Shown here piece by piece: positions 1-10,938 of a stretch of DNA of 64,000 nucleotides (its first letter is position 1; each line of letters starts with the position of its first letter). Source of the stretch: Antedon bifida (Eukaryota; Echinodermata; Crinoidea; Comatulida; Antedonidae). The notes beneath the pieces are model-generated. The model was given only the letters and a program-made list of their open reading frames with translations. It was not told where the DNA came from and ran no database searches. The translations under genes were made by a program, and so were the position numbers. The stretch is from contig OY727102.1 in assembly GCA_963402885.1 (NCBI GenBank), forward strand, positions 12,710,001 through 12,774,000, given 5' to 3'.

Positions 1-599
1 ATCAGGTGATCGATCCCATAAATAACATAGCATGCATTCATGCTTAGTTGTTAACCATTGTAATTTAGTGATCAATCCTAAGTGAATTGGTATGGCCTAT
101 AGCCTATAGGTCTATTAAGCCATACCCCTGAATAATCAACCTACTAGCCAGCTGACACAGTGCAATTCGGGTCGCAAGTACGCATGCTTTATTTTAAAAT
201 ATGACATATATACATGGTTCTCATGAGTGCTGTATATCTCCACATACAACAATATATGCCCAATAATTATCATAGAAATACGGTAATATTGTTAGGTTAG
301 TTGTGGTATATGATATTATGATATAATGGAGAAGCACCTGTGATGTACCGATAATGGAGAAATATAGATACAGTTCCGAGAATCGGGTGCACAAAGCTAC
401 CTTTTATGAATACGGACCTGAAAAACCTCCTTCCACGAGAGGCTCTCGTGTCCAAATAAATGGGGAAGAATAGGTATACTGTCGTGAGAAAATCGATTAA
501 TCAAGAGTCGTCACAAATCGAAAGCTCTCAATTGAGGCAACGATTATGAGAAACGCCACCAAATGTACTTTACATTTTGGATGTGAGTGACATCCCTAG

Positions 600-735
600 A
601 TGTAACGCTGACGTTGACGACGCAACGTAAGCGAGTTGACGACCAATGACAAGCATCGACAGTTCGAGTAATCCATAGCTTTAATTTGTCAGTCATGTTT
701 GCGTCATTGTGTTGCGTCTCAGGTGGTAACCAATC
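600..735. repeat. Degenerate TWA-type MITE copy
   Basis: Contains GACGCAACGTAAGC on one side and TTGTGTTGCGTCTC on the other, plus the internal words CCAATGACAAGC and AGTTCGA. The same words occur in the better preserved copy at 43304-43457. The GGTTCCCACTAG ends are eroded (GGTGGTAACC remains), so the borders are approximate. Confidence 0.5.
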
Positions 736-1252
736 ATTAATTTGCGAGTTACGTATTTGCTGTTGGATGTTTTATTGAATTATTAGGTTGACTCTAAATA
801 CACAATTTGCCGATTCATCAAATGTACAATACATCCACTGTAGGCTCAAGCAGTAAGCAAATTAGTTGTTCATTGAATCTAATTGAATAAATTGCTTAGG
901 CCTATAATTGAAGATACTCAAGCACCAATCTCTGATTAGATGAAGTTTTTAGTAAATTAGTTCGGGTAATTATTTTAAAAGACATATTAAATGTTAAATG
1001 CTTTAGATGTTTTGTTGGATATGTTGTATAGCATCAAATACATTTTACAATTTTATCTTGTATTTGTGTACCGCAACCAGATTGAACTGGGGAGCTGAAT
1101 AATGGAGTACCTCACGATTGAAAACACATTCTATAAACTCCGCAACTCCTGTTCAATGGAAATGAAAATCGCATTTCGCTGTGGAAAATAATAGTGCAAT
1201 TGTTTTTTTCTGCGGGTTGAATTCGCGCAAATATATTTGAAACGGGCCTTAA

Positions 1253-1335
1253 GCCTTGTCTACACTATCAAACTTTTAATGACAAAAAATGTGATGTGCC
1301 CATATATGGACATGATGATGTCATATCACTACTTT
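1253..1335 (+). repeat. TTAA-type MITE, 5' half only
   Basis: Begins right after TTAA with GCCTTGTCTACACTATCAAA and continues with the family's internal words GTGATGTGCCCATATATGG and GATGATGTCATATCACTAC. It then stops without the matching right terminal repeat. Full-length relatives lie at 22927, 37776, 51130 and 58069. Confidence 0.75.
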
Positions 1336-3014
1336 CTGTATCTTTAATTACTTTAAAAAAATATCTGTAAAACGTTACCTATAAGCCATTTCAACTTTTA
1401 ACTTTTGTTATGCTCAATATTTTATCTTTTTCTTTTTTACTTATTTTATTGTTGTATACAGTATTTCTTTTTATGTATTTTGCATATTTGTATTGTAGGG
1501 GCCCTCACGAGACAAGCTATTGCTTCCAGGGCGGGCCCCAGTTATTATTGTGAAATAATTGAATAAATGTGAATGAATAGTGTAGTGCAATCAAATGCGC
1601 ATAATAATAATAGTAACTAGAAAGCCACTCCGAGAGTGCATACCTCCGCCTACTGTAAAATTTTCCTACATAAGATTTCTCCGGGAAAAAAAAATATATA
1701 TATTTGTGCATGCGAGTTTGGTGTAATGGTTATGTAACAAGCCTTTCAATTAACAATAGCTTCAGTTGAGTAACAATAGAACAGCAACGCGAAAATCAAA
1801 CGAGTGAATTTGAAAAGAAATAGGTTTTTTTAAACTACTCGCATAAAAAATAGTGCACATTAAATCAAATTATGTTTTAAATTAAATTTAAATCACCAAT
1901 TATAACTCTTGCCTCTTGTACAAAAATGAAGTTTTTTGGACAAGTAGTTCTTGAGAAAATGCAATTTCAGTTTACTTGTTAATTTAAGACTGCTCAGCGG
2001 CTTTTGAAAATTCTGTCCTATCTTTTAACACTAGCAGGTCTGAAAATAATTCTAAAAAGTGGTCCAGAATTGGGACCATGGTCCGGATTTTCACCAAAAA
2101 TGGGCAGTCTCGTCCTTGCACCAGTCGACATGTATGGCAGTAATTTGGAGTCATTCGAATCAAAATTGTGAGCGCTAGAGTGATGACAAACAAACACAAA
2201 CACACAAACCAAACAGATCAACATACTTGGCCAATTTTCAATTTGGCCAAGTAACAAACACACGCGATCGATTACATATACCTCCTTGGCGGAGATAAAT
2301 AATATAAGGAATTAATAGGCATACAAATCGAATAGAAAACATTGTAGGGTTACAGAAATATTTATTAGCACATACTTAGGATTCATTTTAACGGTTGATA
2401 AAAAACAGATAATACAGAAACAACTTGCACTTCATTACGGCCGTAGGATTAAAATGTTATGATTGAAGTGTAATCAAACTTAAGTGTAATCCTTCTTTTG
2501 ACAAGATGTCCCTCAAAACTATAATAAAATAATATAATAAAACTAAAAATAAAGATGAATACAGTAAATACTTTGAATACGACATTTTGTGATTTTAATA
2601 AAGTTTTTGCCAACAAAAAAGCTTATAAAAAAGACAAAATAAACAAGAAATATTTCTTACAAAAAACGCCGCTCGACATTTTAAAATTAATCATTGTTCT
2701 TTCTTCAGATATATTAAATGATTAATTATTAAAAAGATGTCCTTTAATCGCAAAAATACATACAAATCAAAGATAGTTCTTTAATTATGAATCACATTAT
2801 TAATTATGACATAACATTACAAATATTGAAATACTATAGACTACATTATACTCATACTGAACAAACAATACTGTTCGGAGTTCGGTTAGGGTCTATGATA
2901 CAGTTGTTTTATGTGAAACACATAGATGCTACATCACGGACACATCCTAGATCGGCTATCCTTCACATAAAATCGTGCACGGGGAACAAAAATGATATAC
3001 GTATTTTGTTAACA

Positions 3015-4781
3015 TTAATCAGATGAACATTTGATCATACGACGAAGAGTAACACGCATAGTAGGCTGTGATAGTATTATGGCCAACGGGTTCATGATAC
3101 TGTTTGCATACTTAAATACATACGTTACCCTGAATAAAATACTTAAAGGTTCATTCTTCGATTCAACTGAGGGCGTATGTTGCTGCCAAGCCAAAATTAT
3201 GGTTGAAAGAGAGTAGCCAGACCAAGTCAAAACAAAAAATAGTATGATTAGACAAAGGGTTAAATATGTTTTGTTACTGCCGCGAAACCATTTCTTTTTC
3301 TCATTTTCTTCTTTACCATTGCCAGTTATTCGTCCACCTTTCGACTTACACATTTGTGTATCATCTGATAAAGTACTAGTTTTACTAGATTTTCTTTCAA
3401 TTTGTCTGTCAGATGTAGCAGATTCTTTGCGCGTGGTTGTAGGTTTATTACAATAAGAGGAGGTAGTCATCTTGTCTGTTTCCAAATGTGGAGGTATATT
3501 CTCACATATTGTGGAAAGTGGTCTGTCACCGTGAGATATGGTAGATTGTGTATCAGCAGAAGATATATTAGTTTGATGGTGAGACGATGCAGAACGTTGT
3601 TTATAAAGCCATGGGCGATTATGTTTATCGGAAGGTGTGGTAATGTGCTTGTTGTCGGAAAATATCGAAACACGTATGTCATTTTCAGATTTAAGAGTTT
3701 TGACTGGTGTATCGGAAAGTGTTAAAGTTGTCTCGTCTAAAGATTCACTAGCCAATGTGTGTTTAAATGTCGTGGCTTGCTCGTCAAAGGAGTTACCGAT
3801 TGGTAAATGTACGCCTTTTTTGTCGAGAATTTTAGTTTGTTTTTTGGAAAATGTTATTTCTCCATTGGACGTTTTGTTGTCTGTTGGTAATCCACCCGTG
3901 CTGTCGGAGGATGAGCGTCTATGTGAGTTGATCTGAGATGCGTTATTTCGAACAAGCGCATTTCTATAAACTGGCATTTCGAAACCAGTATTTATGTATT
4001 TACAATATGAATCGATATCTGATAATGTGCCTATTTTATGATGCAGATTACTATCTGTTATTTGTGTTAATGATGTGCTAGTAGGCCTCATAATTTCAGA
4101 TTTATTTGGCGATTTTAAACTTAATAATGATTTGTTAGAATTTCGTTTCTTTAACTTATAAAGTATGTTTCCGTAAATTAAACTAATGATAAGCCAAGGG
4201 CCCCAGAAATATATGCCGGTCACAAACGCAGCAGACCAGACGTAGTTGTAGTATTCCGGCAGTGTATAAAAACTCGTGTTTTCAGGTTCTTGTAAAATGT
4301 CCAAAGATGTTTTCAGAGGCATCCATATTACTACAGAAACCAACCAAGGCGAAGCACACGTGACCACTGTCTTTATTTTACTTCGGTTAATTCTGTACTT
4401 GAATGGAAAATATATTGCATACAGTCTATCAAAAGCAATTGTTATGATGTTAAGGTTGGATGCTAGTAGAAGGATGTTGTGGATGTCTTTGACAACCAGA
4501 TTTCCTTTGATGCAATGTGGATCATCTGGAAGAGCGAAGCAGATTCCGCCGATCAGAACGATCAAACCCGTTGCTAAGTCTATCATATTTAGGTTTATAA
4601 TATACCTGTTTGCGTATGTGCGTAGTTTCTTCTCTGTCATAAATGCTAACAGCGTAATAGTATTGATGAGAATAATCGTTACACCGACCAAACAAGTGCT
4701 TGCAAGTATTGATATTCCTTTTTGACTGTTACCATCTTCATACGTTGTTTCATCAATCGTCAAGTTGGTCAGATTATCCAT
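3015..4781 (-). CDS. Divergent aminergic-like orphan GPCR (rhodopsin class)
   Basis: Encodes a 588-residue seven-helix receptor, expected at the plasma membrane. The N-terminus carries two N-glycosylation sequons (Asn3, Asn6). TM1 has its Asn (Asn40), TM2 its Asp (Asp68), and TM3 ends in Asp-Arg-Leu (118-120) followed by IYFPFKYR, closest in feel to muscarinic and histamine receptors. A Ser/Thr-rich third cytoplasmic loop of roughly 300 residues precedes TM6 and TM7. Start choice: the frame runs 10 codons further upstream, but TTTATTTTACAG (acceptor at 4786-4788) sits four bases before ATG 4779-4781, so upstream codons are intron and the 5'UTR is spliced. Oddities: no Cys in the second extracellular loop although Cys90 is present, His101 where amine receptors have Asp, the TM6 Pro is missing (TWSGY), and NPxxY reads NPLAI. 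Family membership is secure; the ligand is unknown. Confidence 0.87.
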   Translation of the reverse strand: MDNLTNLTIDETTYEDGNSQKGISILASTCLVGVTIILINTITLLAFMTEKKLRTYANRYIINLNMIDLATGLIVLIGGICFALPDDPHCIKGNLVVKDIHNILLLASNLNIITIAFDRLYAIYFPFKYRINRSKIKTVVTCASPWLVSVVIWMPLKTSLDILQEPENTSFYTLPEYYNYVWSAAFVTGIYFWGPWLIISLIYGNILYKLKKRNSNKSLLSLKSPNKSEIMRPTSTSLTQITDSNLHHKIGTLSDIDSYCKYINTGFEMPVYRNALVRNNASQINSHRRSSSDSTGGLPTDNKTSNGEITFSKKQTKILDKKGVHLPIGNSFDEQATTFKHTLASESLDETTLTLSDTPVKTLKSENDIRVSIFSDNKHITTPSDKHNRPWLYKQRSASSHHQTNISSADTQSTISHGDRPLSTICENIPPHLETDKMTTSSYCNKPTTTRKESATSDRQIERKSSKTSTLSDDTQMCKSKGGRITGNGKEENEKKKWFRGSNKTYLTLCLIILFFVLTWSGYSLSTIILAWQQHTPSVESKNEPLSILFRVTYVFKYANSIMNPLAIILSQPTMRVTLRRMIKCSSD

Positions 4782-4784
4782 GAT

Positions 4785-4800
4785 TCTGTAAAATAAATTT
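4785..4800 (-). promoter_or_regulatory. 5'UTR splice acceptor that sets the GPCR start
   Basis: On the minus strand TTTATTTTACAG ends at 4786 and the exon begins AATC followed by ATG at 4781. It implies at least one non-coding upstream exon and argues against the TTG-initiated extension to 4811. Confidence 0.65.
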
Positions 4801-5022
4801 CGTTCAATCAATCACTCAATCGATCAATCAATCAATCGCATAAAATTAAATTCAAATACGAGTATTATGACCATCAATGTGATAGGCTAATTCTTCGTTG
4901 TCTTTTACTATTCAGAACCTCATTAATATCGAACTTACACAAAAACGGTGCCATTATGACGTCATAGTTTGGGACGTTAAGTTATTAATGCTTTGTTAGA
5001 ACTACGATTTTTTTTATCTAAA

Positions 5023-5107
5023 GCTCTATCTACACTATATATACACTATATATACACCCAAATATGGTAGTGATATGACATCATAATGGGCACATCACAT
5101 TTTTTAC
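5023..5107 (+). repeat. TTAA-type MITE, truncated
   Basis: Starts GCTCTATCTACACTAT, then a short TATATACAC duplication, then CCAAATATGGTAGTGATATG and GGGCACATCACATTTTTT. The right terminal repeat is missing. Confidence 0.65.
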
Positions 5108-6329
5108 AATGTATATTTTTCCGTGATGATCATTGTAATGATGATTCTGATTTATGTATTTACCTGGGTTGCTCAACAGTTATTATAAACAGTTTCAAGT
5201 AGTCCTTTCTTCAACAACGTCTTATTTTGATTGTATTTTAAAAGCTTGATGTATGCTTTCCAAACGATTTCTACTCCTCTTGCACCTTTTTACTACAAAT
5301 TAATATTAAATTAAATTTCATTAAGCAATCGAACATAATCATAAGGTAACTATAATCAAGTGTAATCAATATTGTCTACGGCCTAAAGATATTGAAACTG
5401 AATTGCTGAATGCAACTAATAATAGTTGAATATCTAACTGAACCGCCATTTAAAAATCAGTGAAACTAAATCACAATGAACTTTAAGTGGTTTTTAGTTA
5501 CGTAAATACAAACCAAAAAAAATGAATATCGATTTTGAAAGGAATAGCAATGTTTTGGTACCTTAATTTAAAGTCATTATTAAACTTAAGGAAATTGAGT
5601 CGATTGAACGCTACTTAACGTGATGATCGATAACAATAGTTTGTCAAAGTGGATATTATATGATATTAAAATGACATATTCAACAACAACTATTTAAATA
5701 TATATTAAAAAATATTCCTAATAAACAAGTTGGTATATAATATCAAACCTACGTACCGTACTGAAGAATATTAGAAACCCGATGTTCTTCCTCGATTTTG
5801 ATGTTTCCGACCTTAAACCTGGAACGATGATAGAATGAATTGCCAGAGGAAGTGTTGTTTTATTTAAAAAATGAGTATGTATACTAGAAAATACAGCAGT
5901 CGCATGATTGGCTAGTCTATGACATGAGGCGTAAGTATAATTAAGTGGTATATAACCATTTTTAATAGGCCTAGATGTTCGTTATGAAAACAGTTATGTT
6001 CAATTAATAAAATCAGGACTAAAATTAAATTGACCTTTAGAATAAAGATTGTTATTTAAAGACATTCGATATTTTTATCTTGCTCACTAAATGTGCTTAT
6101 ATTTTATAATGTGTTTTAAATGAAATTTTACCATGTATGGCTTATTGAAAGTTGACGGTCCTGAATATGTACTGGTATAAGAGGGCCCCGAATACTGACA
6201 TCTTTTTTGTCCTGCTAGAAAAATACAGTTGAAATATATAAATTAAGCATTCAGAGAGAATTAATTATACAGAGACCACCAAACGGCAGATACGATACGA
6301 GAATCGTGATTTTATTGTCGATTGATTGA

Positions 6330-6420
6330 TTTGATTTGAATATATTAGAAAAATCATCATAAAGATACATACAAAGTGATAACATAAATTACTGACACTA
6401 AAAATAAATATATTTATAAA
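6330..6420. repeat. Dispersed repeat shared with 39790-39890
   Basis: Both loci share GATTTGATTTGAAT, AAATCATCATAAA and CATACAAAGTGATAACATAA in the same order and orientation, with scattered differences. Probably the 3' end of a retrotransposon; no coding part is recognisable here. Confidence 0.5.
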
Positions 6421-6877
6421 AATTAACTATGCATTTGCTGCAATGAATAAGTATTGTTTGAGAGTTGTGTACTAGCTGATAATTAGTTAATTTAACCATG
6501 GTCACTTAACACTTGACTTAAAAATAATTATTAAGTAATTAAAATACTTTTTTAATTGGAAATTTGTATCTAATTTTAGCTCTATAAGCATTGTGTTATA
6601 TAATATATTGTTTGAAGGTTTTCAAGTCAATATGTTGAAATAAAGTATAGGCCTATCGTATACCACATTTATAATTCAGAACTGAGAAACAGTTCTTTTC
6701 AGAACTATATATACGTGCTGTACCACAAACTGTATATTTATTATAATATACTTTGTAACATGTACACTAGTCACGGGTTATTATCATTTTAAAGTTAAAT
6801 AACAATCAGATATGTATTATTATAGATAATACAGAAAGTTTTAAAAAACAAGACATGTTGATAAATTATCTTATGAG

Positions 6878-8650
6878 TTAACATACAAGTAAAAAAAAAC
6901 ACAAGCAGAAAAAATGGGCAACCTTGACGTACTCCACATTCCATATTAAAACTTTTTGAAACCCATCCGTTATTTTAACCATACATCTAGTACCTGTGTA
7001 TATTACATTTATCCAATGTACAAAAGATAAACCAAAACCAAATTTGTTTAGAACATTTAACATTAGTTTTCTATCTATTGAGTCGAAAGCCTTAGCAAAG
7101 TCAAGAAAAATCATGGCTCCTGGTATTTGCTTTTCTTTCGTATAAGACAACACATCTTCAACCATTCTAATATTTTCTCCCCCAAATCTCCCATTAATAT
7201 ATCCTTTTTAATCATTACTGATAATAGACCCTAATACTTTTGTTAGTCTGTTTGAAAGAGCACGTGCCATTATTTTGTAATCTACATTTAACAATGTAAT
7301 TGGTCTCCAGTTTTCGAGACACTCTCTCTTTCCACTCTTAAATAAAAGATTTATTACACCTAACCTCTATGAGTTACTTAAACTATTATTGTTATAACTG
7401 TAATTTAAAGAATTACACAAAATATATTTTAGATATTCCCAAAAATGACGATAGAATTCGACACTTAGTCCATCAGAACCTGGACTTTTGTTCAACTTCA
7501 TGTTAGATATTGCTTTTGTTAGTTTTCCTTCTGTTAATATTCCCTCACATTCCATTTTATCTTTCTCCGAGAGTTTTTTAACTGTAGTATTTTGTAAATA
7601 TTTATTTTATTTTTTGTTAGAATTTTATTTGAATACAGATGTTCATAGAATTTATTTTGTTCCTCTAGTATCTCGTGAACATCTGTGGTATGTTTTCCAT
7701 TCCTTTTTAAGATCATAGTAATGTGTTTTCTTTTTGCATTATTTTTCTCTAATCCTAAACAAAGATTGTTATTTCTTTCTCCCTTTTCAAACCATTTAAC
7801 TCTTGATCTGACTATGGCGCATTTTGCTTCACAATGATAAATCTTGTCTAAACCTAAGTCATTAGTTTCATTTTTTAATTTTTCTTCTATATTTTGATCG
7901 TATGCGATATTACTGTAAGTTTGTTCGTTAATGCGTTGACTTCCATAGTTAGGTTTAACTTATTAACATTCATCTCTTTTCTTTATTTTGCAGAAAATTC
8001 TTTTATTTTTTTTTAAAGTAGTTCCCACAGTACGTCCGAAGTAAGATTATTTTCATTTTTTTATATTTTCAATAATCCTTTTTTTTTATGTTGTATTCTT
8101 CATCTTTACACTAGTTAATTTTCCATATTCCTGGACCAGTTTTTTGTTGATTATTTAATATTTTTAATGAGATAGCAGCTTGATGGTCAGAAAATATTGA
8201 TGGTTTTATGTTGGTAGACATCACATCACCATTTTTATAAAGGGCACTTGAGATGCACCAAAGATCTAACCTTCTTTTGCCTCTCCACGTACATTGAGTT
8301 TTTGTTTTGTGATACTGTCTCCATATATCTATTAATTTATTTTTTGTCGTGCAATTCTTTAAAACAGATGGTGACTTGTCGTATTGATTTACACTATTTT
8401 TTTAATCTAATTTCCTTTCTAAAATACAATTCATATCACCTCCAATAATCATTCTACCTTCTTCGTCTGTATATTTACATTCAATATCACTTTGATCTGG
8501 CTTAAAAAATAATTATTGATACACCCCTACTATTACTTGTACCAAAACTATGAAACATGACTCCATTCCACAACAAATTGTTACATCTTAAAGTGTGTTT
8601 CTTGGAGGAATGCAACATCAAATTATTGATCTTCCAGCCATTTAAATATT
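6878..8650 (-). mobile_element. L1-like non-LTR retrotransposon ORF2 remnant
   Basis: Decayed LINE ORF2 in several frames on the minus strand. Endonuclease motifs appear in order: LQETH (8593-8607), IIGGDMN (near 8430-8448), a TW-RLD stretch (near 8250-8300) and SDH (8183-8191). Reverse transcriptase follows: SPGSDGLSVEFY (near 7450-7490), then IFLDFAKAFDSIDRK (near 7070-7115) and an FGFG...WI..IY block. The sequence is lost before the catalytic FADD/YxDD box. Multiple frameshifts and stops mean it is inactive. The combination SPG-DG-x2-EFY with an APE endonuclease points to the L1/Tx1 group. This is family knowledge, not a search result. Confidence 0.85.
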
Positions 8651-8699
8651 TTCTTCTTCTTATAATTTTCTTATTCGTTTTTTTTTTCTAATTCAATAA

Positions 8700-9060
8700 T
8701 TATATCAAATTTACTGAGTTAACAGTTGAAGCAAGAACAACGTAATTTAACTTACTGAATCAGATTTTCTATCTCTCTTTTCAACATTTTTTGCTCCACT
8801 TTCAGTAAGCTTTTTCCTTTTGCTAGATGCAAACTGCTCTCTAGCAACTATCGCTTTGGTATTAGAGGCATCTGTTTTGCTAGTAGTTGCGAAATCTGTA
8901 ATTTTTCATACCCTTGCTTATATTACTTGCTCTCTCAACAGCTTTATTTGTCTGCTCAACATTGCTTGCTTTTTTTTATCATCTCTTTTCTTTGCTTCTT
9001 ATTTTCATTCTTTTGGTCTGATTTATTGTTTTCACTCTGAAATGTGATTTAACAATTTTC
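8700..9060. other. Low-complexity stretch between LINE fragments
   Basis: T-rich sequence with no family motif; on the minus strand part reads as a Lys/Glu-rich stretch that could be upstream LINE sequence. I cannot assign it. Confidence 0.35.
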
Positions 9061-9061
9061 T

Positions 9062-9410
9062 CTTTTCAAGTTACTCTTGTTTTCAATTTGCTGAATGGAT
9101 TGAGGTAGGTTATTTCAAGCCTTGATGCCTGTATAATAAAACGTTTTAGGAACTGAAAAACCATTTACACTACTTATAGTCATAACGGTAGTTAGATGAA
9201 ACTCTTTTAAACTTTTCAATCAAATTAATAAGGTACTGATTTTCCATATCTTATGCTTTGACAACTTCTATACCTCTAGACATAATTGACCGATTTGGTT
9301 TAGTTCGTCTTTACCAATATGTGTTTTTTTTTTATTTAATATAAACCTAGCAACTTTATTTTGAGTGGTTTGAAGTCTTTGTTTAAGTTTTTGAGAAACA
9401 CCTGAAAACT
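9062..9410 (-). mobile_element. LINE ORF2 C-terminal fragment
   Basis: Read on the minus strand the translation gives LKQRLQTTQNKVARFI, then GKDELNQIGQL, then, after a frameshift, VPKTFYYTGIKA followed by a stop and NNLPQSI. These are the usual motifs downstream of the reverse transcriptase in non-LTR elements, where the stop stands in place of the Trp of the WNxLP motif (TGG to TGA). A second Trp-to-stop change lies just upstream at the minisatellite border. Inactive fragment. Confidence 0.75.
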
Positions 9411-10283
9411 AGGAGCAACATGCATAGTCAAAGTGACAATGAGTGCATAGATTGCCTGATCTCAATTCAATATAGGCAAGTTATGCTAGGAGCAACATGC
9501 ATAGTCTAGTCAAAGTGACAATGAGTGCATAGATTCCCTGATCTCAATTCAATATAGGCAAGTTATGCTAGGAGCAACATGCATAGTCTAGTCAAAGTGA
9601 CAATGAGTGCATAGATTCCCTGATCTCAATTCAATATAGGCAAGTTATGCTAGGAGCAACATGCATAGTCTAGTCAAAGTGACAATGAGTGCATAGATTC
9701 CCTGATCTCAATTCAATATAGGCAAGTTATGCTAGGAGCAACATGCATAGTCTAGTCAAAGTGACAATGAGTGCATAGATTGCCTGATCTCAATTCAATA
9801 TAGGCAAGTTATGCTAGGAGCAACATGCATAGTCTAGTCAAAGTGACAATGAGTGCATAGATTCCCTGATCTCAATTCAATATAGGCAAGTTATGCTAGG
9901 AGCAACATGCATAGTCTAGTCAAAGTGACAATGAGTGCATAGATTGCCTGATCTCAATTCAATATAGGCAAGTTATGCTTGACGATAACTTGAAAAAGTG
10001 ACAATGAGTGCATAGATTCCCTGATCTCAATTCAATATAGGCAAGTTATGCTAGGAGCAACATGCATAGTGAAAGTGACAATGAGTGCATAGATTGCCTG
10101 ATCTCAATTCAATATAGGCAAGTTATGCTAGGAGCAACATGCATAGTCAAAGTGACAATGAGTGCATAGATTCCCTGATCTCAATTCAATATAGGCAAGT
10201 TATGCTAGGAGCAACATGCATAGTCAAAGTGACAATGAGGGCATAGATTCCCTGATCTCAATTCAATATAGGCAAGTTATGCT
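9411..10283. repeat. 77/82-bp minisatellite derived from LINE coding sequence
   Basis: About eleven tandem units. Starts of AGGAGCAACATGC at 9411, 9488, 9570, 9652, 9734, 9816, 9898, 10053, 10130 and 10207 show unit lengths of 77 or 82 bp; the 82-bp form carries an extra CTAGT. On the minus strand the unit encodes CHFDYACCS, the conserved segment that normally precedes the LKxRLQ motif of the adjacent LINE fragment at 9062-9410. One internal unit (near 9979-10000) ends with the same TTGACGA-AACTTGAAA word that joins the last unit to the plus-strand LINE fragment. Confidence 0.92.
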
Positions 10284-10650
10284 TGACGACAACTTGAAAT
10301 TGTGGACGTTATCGCGCAAACAAACATTACAAAACAATTTAAAATGGGTTAAAAATTTCCCGAAAATTGCACAACGTATTATTAAAGCTGATCTAACGCC
10401 TTGTTCATTTATCTATGAAAAGAGTATTTTTGAAAAAGTAAACAATATTATGAAAGACCCCACTCATCCGTTACATTACTGTTATAACTTAAATAGATCA
10501 GGTATTAGGCTACGACCTCCAAGAGCAAATCTTTGTAGAACTAGAAAATCCTTCGTTGTAAATAGCATTCATATTTTTAATTCTATTCTGTTAGTTAGAA
10601 CTAGCCTACTATTAGGCCTTATTTATTTCTGTACAAAATTATACCAGTAA
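10284..10650 (+). mobile_element. LINE ORF2 C-terminal fragment, opposite orientation
   Basis: Open on the plus strand to a TAA at 10648-10650. The translation contains the tail signature of non-LTR retrotransposon proteins: DPTHPLHYCYN, then SGIRLRPPRANLCRTRKSF and SIHIFNS. The upstream part (LDDNLKLWTLSRKQ) runs straight out of the last minisatellite unit. It is a different LINE copy from the minus-strand fragment at 9062-9410. No catalytic domain is left. Confidence 0.75.
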
Positions 10651-10938
10651 ATGGCTGAATTAATTTTTGATTTTACATGAATATACAGGAAACAACATAA
10701 ATACGTTGACGTAAGTTTGACATTACAATTCTATATACAGATCCAGAACTGCATAATAAATCATTATGAAAAAAATGTTATTAAATATTATAATTATTAC
10801 TTTTAAAACGTTCCATTTTCTGTAGGCCTATATAGGCATCTTTTTTGTATTTTATTCTGGTGGATCCGTTGTTGGCGCGCTAACAATTATCTATCAATTC
10901 TTCTCTCTTCCCCCACAACAGTGCAGTCGTCCAGTAGT

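Larger units (their letters stand above)
1..2900. other. Intergenic region with degraded repeats
   Basis: AT-rich non-coding sequence. It holds a worn copy of a TWA-type MITE near 600-730 (GACGCAACGTAAGC and TTGTGTTGCGTCTC motifs) and a truncated TTAA-type MITE at 1253-1335. A small hairpin lies near 90-127 (GGTATGGC paired with GCCATACC). No open frame here shows family similarity or plausible splice sites. Confidence 0.6.
4812..6870. other. Upstream region of the 3015-4781 GPCR, no gene seen
   Basis: AT-rich; probably 5'UTR intron and promoter of the minus-strand GPCR. It contains a perfect CRE palindrome TGACGTCA at 4957-4964, a truncated TTAA-type MITE at 5023-5107 and, near 6330-6420, a repeat shared with 39790-39890 (both contain CATACAAAGTGATAACATAA). 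No coding sequence is supported. Confidence 0.55.

Noticed and set aside
4782-4811. N-terminal extension of the GPCR
   Set aside because: It begins with TTG and crosses a clear splice acceptor; the ATG at 4779-4781 is preferred.
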